Below are positions 23,890-29,663 of a stretch of 29,663 nucleotides of DNA, piece by piece. The DNA is from Cloacibacillus sp. (lineage in GTDB: Bacteria; Synergistota; Synergistia; Synergistales; Synergistaceae): contig NZ_JAJBUX010000063.1 in assembly GCF_020860125.1 (NCBI RefSeq), positions 1 through 29,663 on the forward strand, in the 5' to 3' direction. The translations under genes were made by a program, and so were the position numbers. Below the pieces are notes generated by a model that saw nothing but the letters and a program-made list of their open reading frames with translations, made no database searches and was not told the DNA's origin. The first letter of the stretch is position 1. Each line of letters begins with the position of its first letter.

Positions 23890-24882
23890 ATGTTTCTGCT
23901 ATTTATAAGCGAGACGGCATTAGCCAAAATTCCCGGACTCTCCGCTGCCGGCGCAAATCTTGACGCACTGCCCTACACTGCGCCGGCTGATGCCGATATG
24001 CTCTTCTATGATCGTCCGAAGGTTGCAGCTTCTCTGCCCTTTGACCCCTTCGGGCACCCCTCTCCCGCGCTGGTTACCCGCGCCGCCCTGCTTACGGCCG
24101 GCTTTGACGCGGCTACAGTGAGAGTCGGCACCTCGATAGCCCCCGCCTCGCCGCATGAGACGATCAGCGAGGATATTGGGCGCGATATGCGCTTCGAGGC
24201 GGCTGTCCCAGGCTATGAAGAGATAGCGCGGCGGTCCGCGGCGTTGGCCGCAGGGCTGGATAAAAATATAAAACAGGTCGTACTGGCGGAGTCGGTTCCC
24301 GGCGGCACAACGACGGCGCTGCTGGTGCTGCGCGCCCTTGGCCACGTCGGCACCGTCTCCTCCGCGGGACCGGAGAACCCCCTGCCGTTGAAAGAGCAAA
24401 TATGGCGTGACACGGCGAAGCGCCTCGGCATTAAAGAGGGCGGCATGAAAGGCTTCGGCCTCAGAGCCGCCGCCGAGCTGGGCGATCCCATGCAGGTGGC
24501 GGTGGCCGCCTATGCCGCCGCGCTGCCGGGCGAGGTACAGATAACGCTCGCCGGCGGCACGCAGATGATGGCGGTGGCGGCGCTGCTGCGTGACATGGGC
24601 GTGGACCGCGATATCCTGGTGGCGACGACGAAATATGTCCACATCGATCCAACCAGCTGCCTTGAAGAATATGCCGCAAAAATCGGTGTGCGCTGGTACG
24701 CAGCGCCGCTTGACTTCACGAATTCACGCTTCCCAGGGCTTGCCGATTACGAAAAGGGTTTCATCAAAGAGGGCGTTGGCGCCGGCGGCGCGGTGTGGTA
24801 TGCACAGCAGCTGGGAGTCTCAATGGAGGGAATACAGTCGCGTACCGAGGCGCTCTACGAAAAGATGCTCGACGAGGGCTAG
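23890..24882 (+). CDS. Archaeal-type CobT-like protein (UPF0284)
   Basis: This 330-residue protein matches the UPF0284/CobT-like family found mostly in archaea and cyanobacteria. Related CobT enzymes attach phosphoribosyl to the lower-ligand base of cobamides. Family marks are 'KIPGLSAAGANLDALPYTAP' near the N-terminus, 'ESVPGGTTTALLVLRALGH' (about residues 136-155) and 'KEGVGAGGA' near the C-terminus, where Glu294 resembles the catalytic Glu of CobT's GEGTGA motif. The ATG has AGGGGG upstream, 11 bases away. The next gene, a flavoprotein, starts 27 bases after its stop and is probably cotranscribed. Biochemical evidence for this family is limited, so the cobamide role is probable rather than sure. 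Confidence 0.8.
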   Translation: MFLLFISETALAKIPGLSAAGANLDALPYTAPADADMLFYDRPKVAASLPFDPFGHPSPALVTRAALLTAGFDAATVRVGTSIAPASPHETISEDIGRDMRFEAAVPGYEEIARRSAALAAGLDKNIKQVVLAESVPGGTTTALLVLRALGHVGTVSSAGPENPLPLKEQIWRDTAKRLGIKEGGMKGFGLRAAAELGDPMQVAVAAYAAALPGEVQITLAGGTQMMAVAALLRDMGVDRDILVATTKYVHIDPTSCLEEYAAKIGVRWYAAPLDFTNSRFPGLADYEKGFIKEGVGAGGAVWYAQQLGVSMEGIQSRTEALYEKMLDEG

Positions 24883-24908
24883 ATAATGGACGAAGGGAGA
24901 GACGGCTG

Positions 24909-26378
24909 ATGGCGAATGTTGTGGTAATCGGCAGCGGCGGCGCAGGTCTTACCGCGGCGATCGCCGCGCGCCGCGCGGGAGCCGACGTTACGGTCATATC
25001 CAAGACGGCGGCGGCCGTCGCCTCCTGTACGGCCTATTCCGCGGGACTTTTTTCTCTGGCCTGCGGCGGCGTTTCGCCTCGGGATCAGTACGAAAAACTT
25101 TTAAAGACGGGATACCGTCTCAACGACCGTGCTCTGCTTGAAACGCTGACCGAAGAGAGCTGCGCCGCGCTTGAAGAGATCGCCTCCTTGGGTGTGACGC
25201 TCGAATTTCAAAAAGGACGCGCGAGCGCCCGCGCCACCGCGAAGAACGAGCTCATGGGAGGCAGCGGCCTTGTAGAGCAGCTGGTGCGGATCGCGAAAGA
25301 ATGCGGCGTCAAGTTTATCGAATGGTCAGTCGCGCGCGAGATATTTACCTGCGGAGGACATGCCCGCGGCGTCTCCGTAACTAACTGGCGCGGCGGGAGC
25401 AACCTAGCGCTGCCGGCGGACGCCGTCGTGCTTGCGACGGGGGGAGCCGGACGCATCTACAGCCACACCGACAACCCCGAACGCATGACAGGCGACGGTT
25501 ACGCCCTTGCGCTTGCCGCGGGGCTGAAACTGCGTGACATGGAATTTGTTCAGTTCTACCCTGTCGGTTGGGCGCAGGAGAACTTTCCCATGTGGATGGC
25601 GGACACCACTCTCGGAGATTTTATCCGCGTCACCGACGCGGAGGGAAGGGAATTTCTTCCCGATGCCTACCGCGAGTGGGGCGTGAAGGACGGCAAAGAG
25701 TGCAACTACTTTGCCCGCGACAAACTTTCGCTGCTGCTCGCGCGGAAAGACCGTGAAGGCGGAATCTTCGCCCACATTGAGGAGACGCCGGCGGCGCTGT
25801 GGGACGACCCCAGGTTTCTCTACGCGCTCACGCTGCCGCGGGAATTTTTTATGGGACGCAAAGAGCCGCTGCGCATCGCGCCGCTGGAACACTACTTCTG
25901 CGGCGGCGTCGAGATCGGAACCAGCGGCGAGACCGACGTGGAGGGACTTTACGCCTGCGGCGAAGTGACCGGCGGCATCGACGGCGCGAACCGCATGGGC
26001 GGAAACGCGCTCGCGCACATCGTGACCTTCGGGCTGCGGGCGGGCCGCGCCGCGGCCAAACACCCGCATGAGATACCGAAAAAATTTCCCTCAAGAGAGG
26101 CGGGAGAGCTTCTTTCCGCGAACGGACGCCCCGTATCCGAGATCCGCAGAGAGCTGCAAAGAAAGGCCTGGCAGTCGATCGGCCCCATCCGCCGCGCGGA
26201 GGAAATATCGGATTTCCTTCTATATATAGAGAGTATCAAAAAAGAGAAGCTAAAGGCGGAGACCCCGCAGGAGTACCTTCTGGCTATGGAAATGCCCGGA
26301 CTCACCGCCAGCGCCGAAGCGGTAGCAAAGGCCGCGCTGGCAAGAAAAGAGTCGGTAGGGGCGCATTATATAGTATAA
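24909..26378 (+). CDS. FAD-dependent fumarate reductase/aspartate oxidase-type flavoprotein
   Basis: This 489-residue flavoprotein of the FAD_binding_2 family starts with the dinucleotide-binding fold 'VVVIGSGGAGLTAAIAARRA' (residues 4-23). It has 'VLATGGAGRIYSHTDNP', 'DGYALALAAGLKLRDMEFVQ' and 'GLYACGEVTGGIDGANRMGG', all typical of SdhA/FrdA/NadB. It is shorter than SdhA (about 590) and close to NadB, but lacks a recognisable C-terminal helical cap. No iron-sulfur partner is adjacent, so it may be a soluble oxidoreductase rather than a respiratory subunit. The start ATG 24909 has GGGAGAGA upstream. An upstream in-frame extension to 24795 overlaps the previous gene and is rejected. Substrate is unknown. 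Confidence 0.87.
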   Translation: MANVVVIGSGGAGLTAAIAARRAGADVTVISKTAAAVASCTAYSAGLFSLACGGVSPRDQYEKLLKTGYRLNDRALLETLTEESCAALEEIASLGVTLEFQKGRASARATAKNELMGGSGLVEQLVRIAKECGVKFIEWSVAREIFTCGGHARGVSVTNWRGGSNLALPADAVVLATGGAGRIYSHTDNPERMTGDGYALALAAGLKLRDMEFVQFYPVGWAQENFPMWMADTTLGDFIRVTDAEGREFLPDAYREWGVKDGKECNYFARDKLSLLLARKDREGGIFAHIEETPAALWDDPRFLYALTLPREFFMGRKEPLRIAPLEHYFCGGVEIGTSGETDVEGLYACGEVTGGIDGANRMGGNALAHIVTFGLRAGRAAAKHPHEIPKKFPSREAGELLSANGRPVSEIRRELQRKAWQSIGPIRRAEEISDFLLYIESIKKEKLKAETPQEYLLAMEMPGLTASAEAVAKAALARKESVGAHYIV

Positions 26379-26403
26379 AAATGAACTTGCGTAGAAAGGA
26401 TTA

Positions 26404-26433
26404 TTGGTTGCGTTATTATTAATAAAATATACT
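26404..26433 (+). promoter_or_regulatory. Candidate promoter of the RpiR-family gene
   Basis: TTGGTT (26404-26409), an 18-base spacer and TATACT (26428-26433) lie just upstream of the RpiR gene. The -35 is partial. The sequence becomes AT-rich here. Confidence 0.45.
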
Positions 26434-26455
26434 CTTAATAAGGGGATTTGATTAA

Positions 26456-27349
26456 ATGTCTATGAAAATAAGGGATATGCCTCAACCTAATGATGTATTC
26501 GCTCGTTTAAGGGCTGGAATAAAAGATCTGCCTACGCAGCAAAAATTAATCTGCTCTTATATCTTAGAACATTATCAGCAGGTGGCGTTTTATACGGTGG
26601 AGGAGCTTGCGCAGGCATCTAAAACAAGTCCAGCGACAGTCGTTAGGGTCGTAAAGCGTCTTGGGTATGATAGTTATAAAGATCTGCTGGAGCAGCTACA
26701 GCAGGTCATGATGGTTACCAATAATTCTGTTTGGTGGGAATTAGAGCAGGTTATGAATGATAACTCTGAGATGGATAAAGAACCGTCGTTGTCGTGGGTT
26801 TCACGAGATTCTATAGATGGTATAAAAAGTTCGCTTACAAGTCAGTTGATGGATTCTTTTGATAGTGCTATAGATCTTATGTTGGAGGCTAGGAAGATCG
26901 GTATTGTTGGTATGCGGTCAAGTAAATATGTAGCCGGATTTCTTCACTTTATGATGAACCAGCTTTTTTCTAATACTCATATGCTGGGGGCGTTGGGTAC
27001 TGATGTTGCGTATGATGAGGTCCTGAATTTTTGTAGTGATGATCTTATCATAGCCGTATCACTTGGCGGTCCTCATTTTGTGATTCTTACTCATGAGATT
27101 ATATCTTTTGCGAAAGATAATGATATCCCATCTATCCTAATTACGAATGATATGGGAAATCCTTCTATTGATAATGCTACGGTTACATTGTGTGTTGGAA
27201 GGACGAAATATCATTATTCCATTGTGCAGGCGATGGTATTGGCTGAAGCTATAATTACTGAGTTGGCTCTGAAGAAGAAAATCCAGGCCAGAAAAAAACT
27301 TAAAAATGTAGAGGATGTATTAATAGAGAAGGGCATTACTATGCCATAA
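26456..27349 (+). CDS. RpiR/MurR family regulator with SIS domain
   Basis: This 297-residue regulator has an N-terminal RpiR helix-turn-helix domain (about residues 10-85), including 'TQQKLICSYILEHYQQVAF', 'TVEELAQASKTSPATVVRVV' and 'KRLGYDSYKDLLEQLQ'. A SIS sugar-isomerase-like ligand domain follows (about 130-260) with 'KIGIVGMRSSKYVAGFLHFM' and 'DDLIIAVSLGG'. SIS domains usually bind sugar phosphates. The start has AGGGGA nine bases upstream. It is AT-rich unlike the genes before it and sits upstream, in the same direction, of the methyltransferase-thioredoxin gene. A palindrome on that gene's promoter is a likely target. The ligand is unknown and may not be a sugar. Confidence 0.92.
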   Translation: MSMKIRDMPQPNDVFARLRAGIKDLPTQQKLICSYILEHYQQVAFYTVEELAQASKTSPATVVRVVKRLGYDSYKDLLEQLQQVMMVTNNSVWWELEQVMNDNSEMDKEPSLSWVSRDSIDGIKSSLTSQLMDSFDSAIDLMLEARKIGIVGMRSSKYVAGFLHFMMNQLFSNTHMLGALGTDVAYDEVLNFCSDDLIIAVSLGGPHFVILTHEIISFAKDNDIPSILITNDMGNPSIDNATVTLCVGRTKYHYSIVQAMVLAEAIITELALKKKIQARKKLKNVEDVLIEKGITMP

Positions 27350-27412
27350 TGGACTTACTATAGCGAGCGAACGTGACACAGTAGTATTGATAATTATTGG
27401 ATTGGTCTATCG

Positions 27413-27440
27413 ATGGCTGTAAATATTGCAGCCATTTTTT
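27413..27440 (+). terminator. Rho-independent terminator after the RpiR gene
   Basis: ATGGCTG (27413-27419) pairs with CAGCCAT (27429-27435) and is followed by a run of T residues. It separates the regulator gene from the promoter of the fusion gene. Confidence 0.85.
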
Positions 27441-27450
27441 GTATTTTTGT

Positions 27451-27500
27451 ATTGAAATATTTATTTCAATAATGTACAATACCTGAAAGGCAACGTTTCA
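27451..27500 (+). promoter_or_regulatory. Promoter with overlapping perfect palindrome before the fusion gene
   Basis: TTGAAA (27452-27457), a 17-base spacer and TACAAT (27475-27480) form a good sigma-70 promoter. Its -35 and spacer are covered by the perfect palindrome ATTGAAATATTTATTTCAAT (27451-27470). A weaker TGAAA-N7-TTTCA (27484-27500) lies just downstream of the -10. This looks like a repressor operator, most likely for the RpiR protein encoded next door; binding is inferred. Confidence 0.75.
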
Positions 27501-27549
27501 AAAATGTTCAATTAAGATCAACTACAACGAGAGGAAGTGTCATTATATT

Positions 27550-28917
27550 ATGACCATGCGCAGAGAACTAGTTCTTAAGGCATTGCGGTGTGAGGAAGTT
27601 GAGAGAATCCCGTGGGTACCATTTACAGGTGTGCATTGCGCAAAAATGTTGAATATGGATGCTGAAACATATCTAAAATCTCCTCAAAATATTGTAAAAG
27701 GTGTTAAATTGGCAGCAGAGAAATACATGGCTGATGGTGTATGCACGGTATTTGACCTGCAAATTGAGGCTGAAGCGTTAGGGTGTGGTCTTAAATGGTC
27801 CAAGAATAATCCACCCGCTGTTGCCGTACATGTTCTGGAGACAAAGACATTGAAAGAACTTCCGGAACTTACTAAAAACTCCGGACGAATCGCTGACGCT
27901 CTAAAAACTACCAGTATGCTGAAGTGTGAAATTGGTGATGACGTGGCGATATTCGGTCTTATCTGCGGCCCATTTACTCTTGCGCTCCATCTTGCTGGTG
28001 CTAAGTTTCTTACAGATATGATTGAAAATCCAGAATATGCTAAAGAAATTCTTGTTTTTTGCGCTGAGGCAGCGAAAAAAATGTCTGTATGGTATCTTGA
28101 GGCCGGAGCAGATGTAGTGGCCCTTGTTGATCCAATGACAAGTCAGATATCACCGCGGCATTTTAAAAAATACGTAATGGAAACTGTCGCACCCTCTATA
28201 AACGTAATAAAGGAAAGAGGTGGCTTGGCGACACTATTTTGCTGCGGTGACGCAACAAAAAATATTGAACTAATGATGAAGTGCGAACCTAATGGAATTG
28301 CTTTTGACGAGCAAGTTGCAGTTGCCTACGCAAAAGAACTTTCAGAAAAGTATAATGTTGCAATTGAAGGAAATCTGCATCTCACGACGACATTACTGTT
28401 TGGTAGCCCGATAGAGTGTGTAGCTGACGCGAAAAGTTGTATGGAAGATGGGGGATTGAGGGGGTTTGTCCTATCTCCTGGCTGCGACTTACCTTTTGAC
28501 ACCCCAGAATACAATTTAGAGGCAGTGGGTAAGTATGTTGTTCTTGGGGAAGAGCCGATAAAAAGCAGTGGATTCCTTTCACTTGACGAGGCTCTATCTG
28601 GTTGTGACGCAGCATCAGAAGGATTTGACGACGTCAAGATTGAACCGGGAAAAATATTTGTTGAAGTAGTAACTCTGGACTCAGAGGGATGTGCGCCGTG
28701 TCAATATATGATGGAGTCTCTTTTTAGAGTAAAGGATAGATATGGAGATAAACTTACCTATAGAGAAACTTTAATAAAAAGCCTTGGTGGCATTAAAAGG
28801 GTAAGTGCTATAGGGGTAAAGAACTTACCGTCGATGCTGATTAACAACGAACTTGTTTTTGATAATATAGTTCCTACTGATGAAGAGCTGATTAAAGAGC
28901 TCAACAAAAGGATATAA
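27550..28917 (+). CDS. UroD/MtaA-family methyltransferase fused to thioredoxin-like domain
   Basis: This encodes 455 residues. Residues 1 to about 345 form a uroporphyrinogen-decarboxylase-fold domain of the MtaA/MtbA/CmuA corrinoid-methyltransferase type: 'MRRELVLKALRCEEVERIPW' start, 'IFGLICGPFTLALHLAG', 'LEAGADVVALVDP' and 'LSPGCDLPFDTPE'. Related enzymes move methyl groups between corrinoid proteins and thiols. The usual zinc motif HxCG reads FCCG here (Phe230, Cys231, Cys232), with Cys312 kept. Residues 365-455 are thioredoxin-like: 'EGCAPCQYMMESLF' (Cys381, Cys384) and a likely cis-Pro427 in 'NLPSMLIN'. Sixteen cysteines are present. ATG 27550 has GAGGAAG 12 bases upstream; ATG 27556 is possible. 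The gene is AT-rich. It has no corrinoid-binding partner in the window. Substrate is unknown. Confidence 0.87.
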   Translation: MTMRRELVLKALRCEEVERIPWVPFTGVHCAKMLNMDAETYLKSPQNIVKGVKLAAEKYMADGVCTVFDLQIEAEALGCGLKWSKNNPPAVAVHVLETKTLKELPELTKNSGRIADALKTTSMLKCEIGDDVAIFGLICGPFTLALHLAGAKFLTDMIENPEYAKEILVFCAEAAKKMSVWYLEAGADVVALVDPMTSQISPRHFKKYVMETVAPSINVIKERGGLATLFCCGDATKNIELMMKCEPNGIAFDEQVAVAYAKELSEKYNVAIEGNLHLTTTLLFGSPIECVADAKSCMEDGGLRGFVLSPGCDLPFDTPEYNLEAVGKYVVLGEEPIKSSGFLSLDEALSGCDAASEGFDDVKIEPGKIFVEVVTLDSEGCAPCQYMMESLFRVKDRYGDKLTYRETLIKSLGGIKRVSAIGVKNLPSMLINNELVFDNIVPTDEELIKELNKRI

Positions 28918-28930
28918 CCTCTTTAAAATA

Positions 28931-28975
28931 ACTACAAGCTGTCTGCTGTTAGTTGTGTTGCGGACAGCTTGTAGT
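28931..28975. other. Long hairpin between convergent genes
   Basis: A perfect 13-bp inverted repeat (ACTACAAGCTGTC at 28931-28943 and its complement at 28963-28975) with a 19-base loop lies between the fusion gene and the converging XRE-cupin gene. No good T run follows on either strand, so it is only a possible bidirectional terminator. Confidence 0.5.
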
Positions 28976-29021
28976 GAAGAAACATATACTTGAGTGTGCT
29001 GTTATTTGATGTGCCAATTTT

Positions 29022-29558
29022 TTATTGCATAACAGGCAGTATAGCTTTTACCCAATATGTAATACAGTTTTCAGTATCCGACATATTTTTTATGATATGA
29101 TCTGTACCTTTGCGGACATAGATAGTGTCACCTTCTGATAAGTTATATTCCATCCCATCTAAAATTATATTGATGCTCCCTTCTAATATTAACCCCACTT
29201 CGTCAAATACATGCTCATAGGTTTTTATCTCTGAGTTTGGGAAAATTGTTAAAATGTCGCCTTTGAGAAACTCATTTGGAGGTGTCGCCTGTTCATATAG
29301 TGAATCTGAGTTCTCATATATTGGTTTCCTATTAACTTTTTTTACACATGGTGACTGATGAGCATTTGATATCAGGTCATTGATCGAAATATTTAACGCG
29401 TTACAGAGTTTTTGTAATACAGCGATGGTAGGTGTATTTATGTCGCGCTCAATCTTGCTTAAAAAGCTTAACGAAACGTCGGATGTCTTCGCAAGCTCGC
29501 TCAAAGTAAGCCCTTTCTTTTTTCTTATGTTTTTTAGCTGAGCCCCGATTGTTTCCAA
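29022..29558 (-). CDS. XRE-family regulator with C-terminal cupin domain
   Basis: This regulator of about 178 residues has an N-terminal helix-turn-helix of the XRE/Cro type, 'QLKNIRKKKGLTLSELAKTS' followed by 'DVSLSFLSKIERDINTPTIA', and a C-terminal cupin_2 barrel (about residues 100-175) with 'HVFDEVGLILEGSINIILDG' and 'YNLSEGDTIYVRKGTDHII'. Such proteins sense a small ligand in the barrel and often control amino-acid, polyamine or C1 metabolism genes. A GTG at 29570 sits only one base from AGGAG, so TTG 29558, 11 bases from that site, is the better start. Composition is AT-rich like the two genes to its left. Target genes are unknown and may lie outside the window. Confidence 0.9.
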   Translation of the reverse strand: METIGAQLKNIRKKKGLTLSELAKTSDVSLSFLSKIERDINTPTIAVLQKLCNALNISINDLISNAHQSPCVKKVNRKPIYENSDSLYEQATPPNEFLKGDILTIFPNSEIKTYEHVFDEVGLILEGSINIILDGMEYNLSEGDTIYVRKGTDHIIKNMSDTENCITYWVKAILPVMQ

Positions 29559-29663
29559 GGAAAATCCCACTCCTAAGTTTTGCGTGTTTTATGGTGTTTT
29601 TCAAAATAAAATAAATAATACATCACATATAAAACTGCCGCATGCCAATACACTTTTCTATCA
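29559..29663 (-). other. Upstream region of the XRE-cupin gene, to window edge
   Basis: This AT-rich stretch must contain or approach the regulator's promoter, but no convincing -35/-10 pair stands out, and nothing else can be recognised before the window ends. Confidence 0.4.

Overview
The window looks like chromosomal DNA from a member of the Synergistota. The best clue is the surface protein at 11355-13244, whose C-terminus (Ser run, GC-D-A-G, hydrophobic helix, Arg/Lys tail) resembles the Synerg-CTERM sorting signal. A complete bacterial V/A-type ATPase operon, a short-form homoserine dehydrogenase, an archaeal-type CobT-like protein and many secondary transporters fit an amino-acid-fermenting anaerobe. 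Genus is not claimed. Bases 1 to about 26380 are GC-rich; about 26380 to the end is visibly AT-rich and probably has a different history.

Layout. 1-536: 3' end of a PTS EIIC-type membrane protein broken by an in-frame TAG. 650-3414: two MATE exporters in a minus-strand operon. 3777-5783: a third MATE exporter with a MarR regulator, behind a promoter overlapped by a nested palindrome. 5826-5939: a 37-residue single-pass membrane miniprotein with its own promoter. 6020-7702: AzgA-type purine permease and a glyoxalase I-like enzyme. 8008-9375: alanine/glycine:cation symporter. 9437-11241: Lsa-type ABC-F protein behind a leader with a possible 6-codon peptide and a strong terminator hairpin just before the ribosome-binding site, which suggests antibiotic-inducible attenuation. 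11355-13244: GLUG-repeat surface protein. 13506-14522: homoserine dehydrogenase. 14681-23696: nine-gene V-ATPase operon on the minus strand, transcribed D-H-C-I-K-F-E-A-B. 23890-26378: CobT-like protein and an FAD-dependent fumarate-reductase/aspartate-oxidase-type flavoprotein. 26456-29558 (AT-rich): RpiR/SIS regulator, a uroporphyrinogen-decarboxylase-fold (MtaA-like) methyltransferase fused to a thioredoxin-like domain, and a convergent XRE-cupin regulator.

How the genes work together. The V-ATPase set is complete (A, B, C, D, E, F, H, I, K) and would couple ATP to ion gradients that the symporter and MATE pumps may use. The three MATE pumps and the ABC-F protein form a drug-tolerance neighbourhood, with the third MATE probably controlled by its own MarR. 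The AT-rich right end looks like a small regulated corrinoid/C1-type module: a perfect palindrome sits on the promoter of the methyltransferase-thioredoxin fusion, next to an RpiR gene. That fusion, with an apparently altered zinc-ligand motif, and the ABC-F leader are the most interesting items.
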